In this document: positions 1-13,334 of the stretch, piece by piece
How the letters are laid out: each line of letters opens with the position of its first letter
How positions within the stretch are numbered: position 1 is the stretch's first letter
Assembly (NCBI GenBank): GCA_003640385.1
Contig: RCAB01000157.1
Location: 1 to 64,000, forward strand
Length of the DNA stretch: 64,000 nucleotides
DNA from: Setaria digitata
Lineage: Eukaryota > Nematoda > Chromadorea > Rhabditida > Setariidae
Reading direction: 5' to 3'
Notes under the pieces: model-generated
Database searches by the model: none
Told to the model about the DNA's origin: nothing
The model's input: only the letters and a program-made list of their open reading frames with translations
Position numbers and translations under genes: made by a program

Positions 1-132
1 TTTTTTTTTTTAAAGAACTTAATTACTAATCTAACTGAAAAGAAAAGAACGTATTTTGTGTTTTATTTGAATTACAAGTAGTAAAAGGTGCTGAATGTAT
101 GAAATAGTAATAAGAATTTTGAATAAGAAAGA

Positions 133-3100
133 TTACTTCATGAGTTTCGTCTTCTCTTTATTCAATGTTACAATCTTTTCAGTACTTTGCTCCAATTCCT
201 CTTTTTTCATTGCTAATTCCAATTTTGCATTACGAATTTGTTCATTTATCTGAAAATTATCAAAACAAAAAAAAACAATAGATAGAATTAAAATCCATAA
301 TATCTCACTCTATCACTACTTCAAACATTCAGTTTTACTTTTGAACAACGATCAATTTATAAATTTGTTTTATCTACTCTAAATCAACATTTTAAGCTGA
401 TGCTAACATTGCTATACAGTATTGTAATTAATTATGTTTAAAGTCTTTACAATTACTTTGCAATCAATTTAAAAAATCACAAAAAAAAAAAAAAAATGCA
501 AAAAGAGAATAATGTGTGGAAGAAAAACGAATAATTTAACCGAATCAATTTTGAATTCATAATCTGATACTGTTTTTTCCAATAATAAAATTTTTTGATC
601 ACGATCTTTTAGCTGCTTCATTATGTCAGAAATTCTTGTAGCTGAATCTAAAATTGTAGCAATATTGAAGAAATTGTCAGTTTTTCATCTAAATATAGTA
701 GTTTTAATGTTTGCTAAAACAAATAAATAATTTTCTGATTTAATTTAGTTTTTTTTTTTTTTTTTTTTTTTTCTACAACTTTATATTCTGTTTCAATGAT
801 ATTTGAAATAAATGATGATTTTACTAAAAAAAATTTTTATCATTTATCTACAAAATCGTAACTTCTAAGCAACAATATTAATAATTTAGAAACTTTTAAA
901 ATTTAAAACAAAAAGAAAATTAGTATTTATGATTTTATCAAAAGTCATACCAATAAAATTTGATAAGTTTAAACCATAATGATTTTTTTTTTTTTTTTCA
1001 ATTTCAAGCCAAATAGCAGATATTAACTTGAAATTAGAGTTGATGTGACAGGGATTTATTTTAGTTATATTATTTCAGGTACACTAATGAATATATCATC
1101 ATTAACATACCTTCTAAAGCTTCCTCATTCTGCTCCATTACATTCTTATTTGCCATTAGATCAGCTCGTAATCTACTGATATCTGCCAATAACGAAGCAT
1201 TCTCCGTTATCAGTACTGATTTTTCACTTCGTAACTAAATGAAAGATCACATTTCAGTTCACTAAATAATCACTAGCCAAAGTGTTAAAAAATGTATTTC
1301 AATTATAAAATGCTACTGTTTGAAATTCACCTCATCTAAAGTTTCATCTTTTTGATTAATTTCCAATTCTAAATTATCAATGTTTCGTTGCAACTCTGCG
1401 ATACGTATATCCTTAGCATCATTCGCATCTTTAATATCTCTTTTTTCATTGAATGAATTTCGCAATGCTAACTGATTCTCCAATATAATGCTTTCTAAAA
1501 AATAAATAAATAACTATAGCAATTTTTTAGTCCGAGTAATTTTTTTTTTTGAAAAGAAGAAAAAATATTTTACACTCTAAATATTCAGATAAATTGTATA
1601 ACGAGATAGATAACTGCACAATTGTATTAGTCTAGACTAAACAATTAGTAGCATAATTTTCCCTAGGTTCAATAATAGATCACTATATCCAACATTTTTA
1701 AAAATTTGTTCCAATTCATTATTAATCAATTAAACAGATAACATAGTGAAATGAAAATTTAGACTAAAAGAAGTGTATTCAAAAAAAAAAGTATAAATAA
1801 TTATTATCACTAATCTTTTTCAGCTATTCGACGACGTTCCATCATACAATCAGTTTGCGCATTTTGAAGTTGACCTTTTAACTGTTTCACCTCATTTCTG
1901 AACTTTTCAAGTTCGTTGTTTAACATTGAAAGTTTTTGCGTACTATCGCTATCACGTTCTTCTAGCTGATTTTCAAAATGCTTCCGATTTTCAGAAAGTT
2001 CTGCTTGTTGCTTGACGAACATTTCATTCAATGTTTCTTGGTGACTACTGCAGACGTAAATACAATCATTAACTGATGTAATTGGATTGTGTTATCAACT
2101 GACTGATAAGACAAAACAAAGTATAATAATTAATAGTGCAATTAAATTAACGTTATCAATAAAAAAAAAAAAAAAAAAAGAAGGAGTGCTAACAATTCAA
2201 TAATAATAAGTGATATTTGGATTAGAATATAAAAGTATATGAAGTGAGGTATATTCAATATTCTACCTAAAACTCAATTTTTCAAGTTATAAAACTTTAA
2301 ATTCCTTTTATAAAAAAAAAACAATCATGCTAACATTTTATCATTTCAAATGATAACTGATAAATAGTAACTTACATATTAAGTGAGTGAATTTGATTTT
2401 GAAGTTGCTCAATTGCCTTTTGAGTTTCATTTTTCTCCGTATCTAATCGTTCGAATCGTTCGTTTAAGCGTCTAAATTTTCGCTCAATTTCTTCTTTATC
2501 TCGTCGTCTGAAATTTAAACACTGTAGCGGAAATTTCTCAGTAAATCCGTTCCAAACATATTTTACGGCTAATCAGCTAGCATATCAGTTTCAAGTCATC
2601 AAGAAATTCCACTAACTTCAACTCTATTCAGCAAGAAATAGAAAGAAAAATTAATTATAAATTCCTTTCAAATAAAACAATCATGCTAACATTTTATCAT
2701 TCTCTTTTTTGAGATCAATAAATTCTTCATCATTTTTTTTTCGTAATTCATCCATACGGATTAGCCGATTTTCACGTTCCGAAAGTTTCTCCTGATATTC
2801 ATTACATTTCCTTTTGCAATCTTTAATTTCGCTATTTTTATCTTGCAATGCTGCGCGTACTAAACGAATCGTATTGAAATAGACTAAGAAGCCATCTGAA
2901 AGAGTTAGACTTTTTCACAAACTAACTAGAATAGTGAAATAAAATTCTAACTTAGACATTTAGTTTTCTGTAAAGCTATAAAAGTTTTGGATCATTCATT
3001 GAAGTATGAATTGTCTGAAACACAACAATCATTTGATGATGTTGAAATATACTAATGATATATATGCCTGTATACAATTACTATTAATAATTTAAGAAAA

Positions 3101-6100
3101 ATTGAAAAAACTAATTACGATAATTTCAGCAGAATGAATACAATTGCTTAACCGTAATTTTAGTAATATAAATCTTTCATTTGAAAATTTTTAATTTATT
3201 TAATTTTTTTTTCTCTTTCGCCCAAAATAAATTGACATTAATAAGTGATAAAATATTTATAACAATTCTAATTCATTTGGTAAGAATTTCTTTTCAAATT
3301 TTGCCATTATGTATACTAGACCTTATATATTTTCATTATCTGAATATATTAAGCTAATTTAAATATAGCTTAACCTGGACTAACAGAACGTGTACGTCGA
3401 CCACGTATTTCATCCAGTTCTGGTATTAAATGAATTTTCTTCAACGAATCTTTTGCAGCATCACGTTCTTCATTTGATTTCTTAACCAGATTTTCCATGG
3501 AAGCAACTCGACGATTGGAATCATTCAATTCATGCTCTAGCTAGAATAATAAATTTCATTAAAACAATTGATAGATGATAATTAGAATTAATTCAACTAG
3601 AATTATCAAATTAAATTAGCATAAATTCAACTTAGTTAAATCAAAAATCAAATCAATTCAAAATTCGAATTTAAATTAGAATCAATTCACAACAACTATA
3701 CATTATAAGTTAGTCTATTCATTTGTTCGAAAAATTGAAGAGTACGATAAAGACTATTAAAACCTTAATGTTGCGAACAGCTAAATCTTCATATTTTTTC
3801 AATAAATCATTCATTGTATCTTCATTTTTTGCTTCATCCAATTCAGCACGTCTTCGCTGGAGAAATAAAATTTAGTGCAAAACTTCAGGAAATCTATCTA
3901 CTGAAATGTTCCAGGATATTTGGATTGATTGATTGATTGGAATAAAAAAATCAAACGGATCATCCGTATGTAGAAAAAGATTTACCGCCATAATTGATAA
4001 AGTTAATCAACATTTATCATTTATCCCTTCAAAATCATTATTAAATTATGATATCAATCTTAAATTTAGAAACTATACTAAGCTTCAAATAATTTTTTTC
4101 AGTTTCAAGCATATTTTCCTTAGCTTTGGATACATTTCCTTCAGATTGAAAAAGTGTAAAATTAGATCGTAACAGAAAGCAAGAAAAGCTACTGTATCAA
4201 TGTGTATTATTTAGGGTAATGTTTTAATTACTGAAACAATAGCCCACAAGGTTATTAATTTTTCTTTTTTTTTCTTTTTTTTTTTTTTTTTTAAGAACGA
4301 CAAATAATTTTTACTTTAAATTCAGCCTGACGAACAACCGCTTCCATATTATTTGCGCAGCGTACAAATTCGGTTCGCTGTCGATCCAGATCATTTTCAG
4401 TTTCTGTTCTCAAATCTCTTACCTGTAAAAGAAAGAGGCATGATAAAATGCGGATGATAAAATTCATCAACATAACCTAATTATGATGTGAACTACCGCA
4501 CTGTTCAGTTATTCACTTATTATTTTACTGGTGACGCTTAGTTATTAATTAAAGTAATTATAGTGTCATAATCAAAAGAAGACCATCGTACTAATTATTA
4601 AGAGGTGTTAATTGCTTATCGATAAATAGTTTTAATGCTGATTATGACTGTATGACAAAGGATTCACGTCTTTCTAATTTTTTTTTTTTTTTTGATAAAC
4701 TTATAATAAATGCTAGCAATTTTAGTGTTGCTAATCAGTATTTTTGATAATTGCATTACACTAATTCGACTTTCTTTTAAGTCTCATTCAATAGTAGCGA
4801 TTCACTAATCGTAATAATTTCTGCAATTGTTTTAAAACTATTTCATTAATTATTTATCGATAACTGATTAACACTTATTAATAATTAGCACCATATTCAT
4901 TTGTTGATTCCCATATTATACTTAATTTAATTAATAACTAAATTTTATCAGTAAAATAGTGAGTAAATAACTAAACAGTTAGATGGTTCATATTGTAATT
5001 ATGTTTCCTTCAGAGAATCAAAATTTTTGGTCTTATTTTCAGTATCTATTGTGTTACAGTAAAAATAATTCAACGAGAATGACAAATAATGATAAATTTT
5101 TCTTTAACAAAAAAGAAAAAATTTATTACTAATAAAAAAATGAGAATAAAAAGTTTAAAAAAAAAAAAAGAAATCAGCAAGATTAAGTGAAAAGCAAAAG
5201 ATAGGATTCATATAGTCTCTACTTTAAGAAAATAAGACTTAAGATTTTTATGTGATTTATGGATATAAGACACATGAAGATATCTGGCGGTAAAATGAGA
5301 GGTTTGTGGATTTGCCTCAAAAAATGCTAAGTGATAAGTTAATTTTTCTAAATTAAAAGTAAAAAAATTTAACTGGCGAATTTTTCGAATTAACTATTAA
5401 TATAGAAATCAAAAGTTGATCAAAAAAGATTCTTTTTTTCTTTCCTTTCGAAATGAACTAAATTAAAAAATTCGCTATTAACCTGCCGTCGAAGTCTGTT
5501 GAAGGCTACCCATAATTCAAGCATATGTTGATACTGAGAATCCATTGCTCGTTTGCTTCTCTGTGAAAGAAATTTAAATTAAAATATAATCTTGTTCAGT
5601 TTTTTCAACAAAATTTTCAACGATCTCTCTTTCAGTAGACATGGGTGTAGCCTGATCTGTATGAATAGAAAAAAAAAAAAAAAAAAATGCCTGATAATGT
5701 CATGGAATATATTTTAGAGTGTATTATATTCTTGAAATGATAATAGGATTCAAATTACAGTACTGAAATAGAGAGGAATGAATAATTTATCAGAGAAAAT
5801 TATCTCATATTCATGATCAAATATAAATAGAGCTAAAATTTTAATAATTCAAAATTTAACGGAAAATTTCCAATATATTTTATTACTTCATCATTTTGCC
5901 GTAGTAAGCATTGCTCCATTTCTCGTTCATGTTTTATCTTCTTCAGCTCTTCCTGTGTTTTCAGCAATTCATCTCTTAAATTTTGATTCATACGTATAGC
6001 AACTTCCGCCTGCTCTCGATACATATCATTTAGATCTTCCAAGCTATCATTCCTAAAATTTACCAGAATATACAATCACTAGAAACAATTTATCAATCAA

Positions 6101-7322
6101 TCAATTAATCAGTTCAGTTCAGTCAAACAACCGATTAATAATACGCATCTATCTATGGAAATAAGTTCTAATACATGTATGATAAATTTCATGAAGATTT
6201 AATATATTAAAATTGTCTTACACTTTTAAATAAAATCATACACCAAAAAGGTATTTCTTTTTAAACTATACCTTACTTGCTCATCACGTAACTGTTGAAT
6301 GATAATATCATTTGCGTTATCAGGTAATTCTGTTTTAAAAGTTGTCTCAATGAAAGACGAAGACATTAATGGATTTGCGCTCAAACCATCAGGACCAACA
6401 CGTAACAATTTGGGTGAACTAGAAAAAAAAAAATTTCATCACAATAAAAAATATCTTGGTTTTTTTTTTTACTTTTTATGCAGCAAAAATTTTACTAAAG
6501 ATTAATATATTTTATTAATGTATTCAAAAATGAATTAAACTACTAATAGAGTATAATATTTGAGATGATATTAAATTACCTCTACTAAAATAATTCTAAT
6601 CTTTTTGAAATAATCCTAATAATCATTGTTAGATCTTGGAAGAAATTCATATTTTGAATCTATTGAGAAAAAAAAAAAAAAAAAAAAAACATCATTAAAA
6701 ATATACAGTGTTAGGGAGTCAACAGCGCCAGCATCTGAAATATGTAGAGCGTTTAATTGTGCTACTGATTTTGCTGTACGCTCTCGATATTTCATTACCT
6801 AAAAAATTTTTTTTATATTATTTAAAAATTTTAAATCTTGAAAATAGTTCAATCAAATGATAATTTTATCACAAAAGAAGAGACAATTTTACATTTAAAT
6901 CATTAAAGAAATTTTATTTTTTACTTTTTTTCATATCAATTGAAATAGTCAATGATGCAATTTTATAGGACAAAAATTTCACTAAAATGAATGAAATAAT
7001 AAAGAATAGATATAAATATAATTAAAATTATTAAATTTCACTAACCTTGCTGTTTAGACCTGCCAAAACTTGACGATACTTTCGCTGTTCATCAACACTT
7101 GCATCAATTCTATTCCGATAACCGCTTAAGTCAGAAGGCACGAAAATGATATCGGTTGAGGAACGTACTAAAAAACATTTCGTAATTAGTGAAATTTTAA
7201 TTGATCCTTTTTCCATTCAAAATATCTTTTATGAAAAAGAAAACAAACCATTATGAGTTAGGGAAGTTGATGGTAATGCATCGCTGGAATGCATAAGAGA
7301 ATCATTCAAAGTTGTTCCGTCA
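133..7322 (-). CDS. Rootletin-family ciliary coiled-coil protein (5' and perhaps 3' incomplete)
   Basis: Exons read on the minus strand (listed left to right): 133-249, 541-647, 1111-1234, 1331-1490, 1811-2047, 2376-2507, 2691-2895, 3375-3540, 3764-3856, 4315-4422, 5483-5560, 5887-6052, 6272-6418, 6707-6798, 7046-7167, 7249-7322. All phases agree and give about 709 residues in one frame, nearly all charged heptad coiled coil. The 7046-6707 junction reads YRNRIDASVDEQRKYRQVL then NSKVMKYRER, which resembles the YRRKL...Q-VLQYKKRC block at the start of the rootletin (CROCC) domain, and exon 5483-5560 has LELWVAFNRLRRQ, like the LW..V..LRR motif of rootletin. Rootletin builds the striated rootlet at the base of cilia, which in nematodes are confined to sensory neurons. 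Exon 133-249 ends ATG AAG TAA, but GTAATC there could also be a splice donor; vertebrate rootletin is about 2000 aa, so the gene may run on past the window edge. Family call is likely; orthology to C. elegans che-10 is inference. Confidence 0.72.
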
Positions 7323-8879
7323 CTGAAAGTACCATAATTTTAGTATAATGCTTTACAATAAAAAACAAAAAAAAAAACGATATAAAATTAGTTCATTTCT
7401 GAAATATTTCAAGGTTCCTAAAATTTAGAATCCTTTTAAAAATTCAATTGAAATTTTAAAAATAGCATTCATGTTTTCTAGAGTAGGCAAATAGGTAAGT
7501 GTTCAAATTTTAAAATTTATGGCGAGTTGGAAACTTTGGCAGTCCAATAATCGTATTGGAAGTTGTTGTGATATATGAGAAATTTGAAAGAAGAAAAATA
7601 CCTTCCAGTAATTTGGAAAAAAAATACCTTTTTCATCCTTTTTTCTCAAAAAAAAAAAAAAAATTCCATAATTTTTATAAAAAAAAAACAAAAATGAAAA
7701 AAGTGCAACAGCTAACTGTTATTGTTGTAGGAATTTTGGAAAATTTTAACTTATTCTATTCGATGAACCATTACTTTCCATCATTTCTTATATTGCAGAT
7801 TTGGATATCATTAGTTTATCTGTCCTAATTTATCCCATTATTATGTTTGTTACTTGGCTGCTATAGCAACCATAAATATACCATAAAAGAGGAAATAGAA
7901 ATGAAATAAGGACGTAAAAGAGCCAGAAGTAAGAAGATTAGTTTTAAATTAAGCTATATAAAATCAATAATTAAAATCTGCCCATGAGCACATCTCACAT
8001 GAATTAAATAACTTATTCTCTTTCTTTGATTTAAGTTAAAAATTTCAAATTACATATATCATCATATCACACTCCAATAGTCAGCAATGAAATTTATGGA
8101 TAATGAAGTGAAATTTTCTGGAAAACAGTAGCAACGCTCACTAATTGCATCACATTTGATCATTTATTCAATTATTTCATATCCAACTTTTCATTCATTT
8201 TTAAACTTAAGTCTAAATGTTGTTTCTACATCACCATTCATTTTTCTCTTATTTACATAATTACTCATAATTTTCAGCCATTATCTCTTTTCATGCATGC
8301 CTAGGAGTATCACACTCATAATTCTAACCCTTAAAGAGAAAATTAAGAGGAAATAAAACAGGTGTAATACTAAACGTGACCTGATTTATTTATTTATTTA
8401 CTTTTTTTTTTTTGTCATCTATGCATTATTAAGTTGTAGGAAATCGTTCTTTTTAATGTCGGATTACAATAATGCTAGGCTTTAAACTTCGAAGCAAAAT
8501 AGAAAAAAAAAAAAAAAAAACTGATTTTAATTACATTAAGAAAAAAGGTAAAAGAATATACGAAGAAAAAAAATATAAAATAGAATAAAAAAAATTTTTG
8601 AAATGATGAAAATACAAATAAAAGAAACGTAATAAGAAATTGTAATTTTATTAATTTTAAATCTTTATATAATGAATATTTCGAGAAATTTTTCTCATAG
8701 AAACAACTTATCTTATCTTATTTAAAATTTAACAAATAAAAATTAATATCTTTTTTAAACTTTCATAAATTTATTAGGAGAATAAATGACTGAAAAATAG
8801 GAATTAGAAGTAGCATCAAAAATTATTTCCAAATTTACTACCTTCTACTATCGTAGTTTTGAGGGATCGAGGGGAGCAT

Positions 8880-8917
<38 letters not shown>

Positions 8918-9413
8918 ATGATACCCCTGTTCTAATGGAAATGGACCAGTAATTGAGATTTTTTTTTAATACAGAAAGAATAATTGTTTTCAGAAAAATT
9001 CATTGAGAGGAATATGATCCTATTTATGTCTATTCCTGTCATTCAATTCAGTAATTAAATAATTTTCATGATTAGATGAGAGGCGCTATGATGATGGTTT
9101 GTTTCCCGTAAATTGCTAAAATAACCTTTGCACTATCGGTCGTTTACCTTCTATTATCAGTGCAAATCATTTCTGTGAATAGTGGAAAAATGATAAAGAA
9201 AGAAAATGAGTGCAATGGACCATTTAGAAATTTAGCCACTTTACTACTTACAAGTGATAGTGCTTTTCTTCTCTTTTTTTTTTTTCTTATCTAAGGCTTG
9301 TAAGATATTCCCTTTTCTTTTTTTTTGGTTTAGATTTTGTCAAACAAAAATTGCTAGCCATTATCTCATTTACCAATATTTCATATCTTCATATTTATAT
9401 GCAGATGGAAGAC

Positions 9414-9447
<34 letters not shown>

Positions 9448-10524
9448 CAATATTAACTGCCTGAAATATTTCGAATATTAGCTCTCTACGAACAAAAAAG
9501 ACACAGCTAGTTCGCTAACCTATTATCAGATTTATATTTATGCAAAAGTAAATAAGACTTTTTCAGCTAACATGGAAATTCCTAAAAGTGACATAAATAA
9601 TAACATCTGATAATTCGTATGCAACGTTTACCGAATTTTTCATTTTGGAAGAAATTAACAGCAGTGTAACTAGTTGCTCAACATTCAGAAACAATAAATC
9701 CCTCTAGATATATGAGAAAATAAAATGAATTTATTTATAAAAATAAAGAAACAAAATAAAATAAGGAAAATTTCTCAACAACGCATATGAGGGGCTCTTT
9801 TTTAAACCACCCACATGTAGCAAACAAAAATCTTTCAAGCTGGTGAATTCGAGAGGACAGTCTCGCCGGAGAAATCGCAATATTTTTGCGAAAACATATA
9901 CATTTCTTCGTTTCATTGATATGGTTGCCTGTATTTTATACTTGGAACAATTTCTGAAGGTTGAACACCTTTAAAGCCGCTGTTGTCCTTGTCCAAAAGG
10001 ATAAAAAAATTTTTTTTCTAAATCATTTTGTAACATTTATTTCGCTTAACCACTTTATTAAGTTCAATAACGATTTCAGACAAAAAGTTTCCAAAGAAAA
10101 AAATATTTTCGAACAATAAATAATCAAAGTATTATTATTTGGCTATCATGCAGCCAATGAATCACTGATTATTTTTAAAAACTAAATATAGCCGTATAAA
10201 CAGTTACGAAAGAAAAAGAGGGCGGTACCACGGTATAAATAATCGTACAAATAAGATACAGGCAACAGGTGATGGATAAGTAGACAAAGCAAACTATAAC
10301 TGAGGAATGTAGTAATTGAAACAGTGAAAGAGCTACCTGAATAGCTTACATAAGCCAACCTAGATCCACAAAAGTAATAGCCTAAGGTTATGCCATATCA
10401 TTATAGAAAGTTAAGTAATGATTCTATAAATCAAAAAGAATGGAATATTATTAGTGTGTGGTAACAAGCCGTACTTTACCTACAGACCAAGAGGAATGAG
10501 AAAAGTAACTCCAATGAGAACTAC
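7323..10524. other. Non-coding stretch, probably intron or promoter of the rootletin-like gene
   Basis: About 3.2 kb without a convincing exon on either strand. It holds long poly(T) runs (near 8882-8912 and 9415-9447), poly(A) near 8503-8520, and a short unsupported 61-codon minus-strand frame near 9731-9916. Short frames here contain homopolymer-encoded Phe or Lys runs and have no splice context. Confidence 0.5.
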
Positions 10525-10720
10525 GTAATAAATGGGATCTTAAATCTCTTCTGCAAGGACCATACTATTACATTTAACGATCAAAAAATATCTACAGCAA
10601 CTTTGGAAGACCGAAAAAAAAAAGGTTAAAATTTGTCCACTATTTATATAATATTAAGTGCACTGAATCACTTACTGCTAATTTAAACAAGCAGCAACCT
10701 ATACGCTGCTCCATCTTCAT
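10525..10720 (-). other. Tentative 5' exons of the rootletin-like gene
   Basis: On the minus strand an ATG at 10720 opens MKMEQRIGCCLFKLA and stops at a strong GTAAGT donor (exon 10676-10720, phase 0). A 26-nt micro-exon at 10525-10550 lies between TCCTTGCAG and GTAGTT, reads KRFKIPFI and ends in phase 2. That is exactly the phase needed by the exon at 7249-7322. The chain is therefore in frame, with a 3.2-kb intron. A second short open frame starting MSEQMNEEIEVDD lies just upstream (ATG at 10852). I have no homology support, so this is an inference from splice signals only. Confidence 0.2.
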
Positions 10721-10852
10721 AGGATTGTCAAATTTTTCCAGGGAAATTTTTTTTTTTAGTAATGCTTAAAAAGCAAAGTGCTGAAGAAATGCAACCAACA
10801 TTTCTAGCAGGCTGTCATCCACTTCAATTTCTTCGTTCATCTGTTCACTCAT

Positions 10853-13334
10853 TTCGATCCTTTCCTTTTATGGTTTTCAACATAATAGCTGAAATTTTCT
10901 TAGTTTGAAGAAAGTATTTTTTTCTGTTGAAAAAAAAAAAAAAAACTACAAAGAAGCAAAGTAAAAATAAACGGAGACATGATGAATGATAAATGTTAAG
11001 TTGTTGCTTTGTTGTCCCAAATAATCATCATTTATCATCGTTCTGAGCAGCAGTGTCAATAAAATCCAGTTCAATGCAGTTTCATTAGACTGGAATCCTC
11101 CTACTCAACTTAACTTAGTTCAAAATCTTCAGGGGAATAATTATAAACCTTTTTTTTGTGTTCTAAAAGCTTGATGGGTCAAGTATCCAATATAATTGTA
11201 TTTAAGCTAGTTTTATTACGAAATATACCAAACAATACGGCACATAACAGGTCAACTAACAGTAATGTTATCAAGTTCATGAGTATCACAACAATTTAAT
11301 TATCTTTCCACTATGCAAGACAAACACATCCGTTTATGGCTATCAGTTAGAAATTTCGTACTATGCATACAATGAACCTTTTCTTTTGATATAATCCAGC
11401 CACATAATTTTAAAATTTCTATTTGCTTGAATGCTGCATTCACGTAAATCTCATATACATCAATATTCCTGAATCAACGCACCACGTGATACCCGAAGTA
11501 CCAACTCCTAACGTGAATTTACGTAACGTCACAACTACGCCATACAGCATCCCTCTCGCTAAGCACAAACAAGCTACCAACGACTAACAGAAAAGCTAAC
11601 GTTATTGATGGCATTTCCTGGTTGGGCTATTTCGCTTATGATGGTTGTCTGTTGTGTGTGTGGGCGTGTTTGACACGCGTGTGGGTGTGTGTGGCGCGTG
11701 TGTGGGTGTACGTGTAGCGCGTTTATGGATATATTTGTTACTAACATGATGCCGATATTAGTAGTTAATCTTTCTTTTTCTTTCCGAGAATACGACTCTT
11801 GTTTAAAAAAAAAGGACATTTTAAAAAAAATTTATTTAAAAAAAAATTATGTAAAAGAGAGCAAAAAAAAAAAAAACGAATTGATATTTGTGTAGAAAAT
11901 TTGATGAGAATAACAACAAGAATAAAAGAGCTATGTTCGAAAAGAAATTAGACATTGATATTGCTGTTATGCTGAAAAATATTTGCAGTAATAGTTATCA
12001 GAATTTGCAGGATTTATTATTGGAATTTCCGGTGGAATTGCGGAAGTTGATCGAGGAGTGATACTGATACTGTGTATTTCTTTTCCTATCAGAAATGTTA
12101 CTTCCAGTAGCAGCATTGCATTTCATACGTACGAAAATTCGTTGAAACTAAGAAACCATTTCTTAAGACCATCGAGAAGAAGGTTCTCATTCATCTTTTT
12201 TTTTTTATTTTTTCAGAATGATACTGAAAATAATAATAATAGCAATAAATTAAATATTATTAATTAATTAATAATAATAATTAATTTATTATTATTATTA
12301 AATTATTATTATGTTAATGTTAATGAGGTTTGCTATAAACTGAGACCTTTCTGGGATTGTCAATTTGTTGGTTTTTTTGTTTTGTCACTTTGCTAGAGAT
12401 GATTTTACATTGATTATACTGCGGGAATGAAATGAAATTGCTATCCTAATGTTATCTGTCTGAAAGTTAGACTTTTTCAGTACAAGTTTAGGCTTAACTT
12501 GTTGGTTGTATTTTTTCTTCCTAGTCTCTGCATAAATGTTTATTTGCGTATTACGTATACTCGTTGCACATTCTTTGGCTAATTTTTTGCTTCTCCCTTT
12601 CGTCATCTCATTAAAGTAAAATTTCTTCATCCTCGTGCTTAAGAGATAATTTTAAGAAAAAATTACGTCTGAACTACCAGCTAAAGAATTTTCCAGCGCA
12701 TTTTTAAATGGCAAGGGATTAAATTTTTATTTGGATTCTCATTTCAAAATATTCTTAGACATTTTCAAAAAGTATTTTTAAATTTTTGTATTTATTAACT
12801 GAAAAAATATCAGTGTTCTAATGAGAAGTACAAGAGTAAAAAGCTTAACCATTGAGAACGATTTGAAGAAAAAGTTGTGCTCTGTAAACAGAGAGAACGA
12901 TTTGAAGAGAAAGTTGTGCTATGTAAACAGATAGGAAATGAATAGTTGCAAGGAGAAAATAAATTAAAAGAAGACAGATTAAAAATAAAATTGTTTTTGT
13001 CCTCCATTTAGCTCTTATAAATTTACTTTAATCGAAGGAATGAACATGCTAAAATCTCCCAAAAAGATTTCAGGAAATTCTGTGCAGAAATAAAAATTAA
13101 GGAAATGTAAGCATGGGTTAAAATACTATCGTGTTGTTAGTAGGTAACCAAGGAAATGTTTGATTAAGAAAAAAATAAGTATGAAGGAAGATTGGAATGA
13201 GAGTAGGCTTGATAGGTTTAGGATTTGTCTAGCAGCAATCCTGAATATAATTGAATACTGAAGACTTGATGACTGAAATAGACTAATCCATAAAAAAAAA
13301 AAAAAAAAAAAAAAAAAGAAAACAACAACAACAA
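10853..13334. other. Intergenic stretch with GT-rich and ATT-rich simple repeats
   Basis: No supported gene. Contains a degenerate GTGTGGGCGTG-type tract at about 11650-11725 and an ATT/AAT-rich palindromic stretch at about 12225-12310 that could fold into a long AT hairpin. A short duplicated motif (GAACGATTTGAAGA) occurs twice near 12858-12912. A minus-strand frame of 81 codons at 12385-12630 is basic and lacks any recognisable domain; I do not call it. Confidence 0.45.

Noticed and set aside
9254..9481. Plus-strand frame rich in Phe
   Set aside because: Translation of poly(T) tracts.
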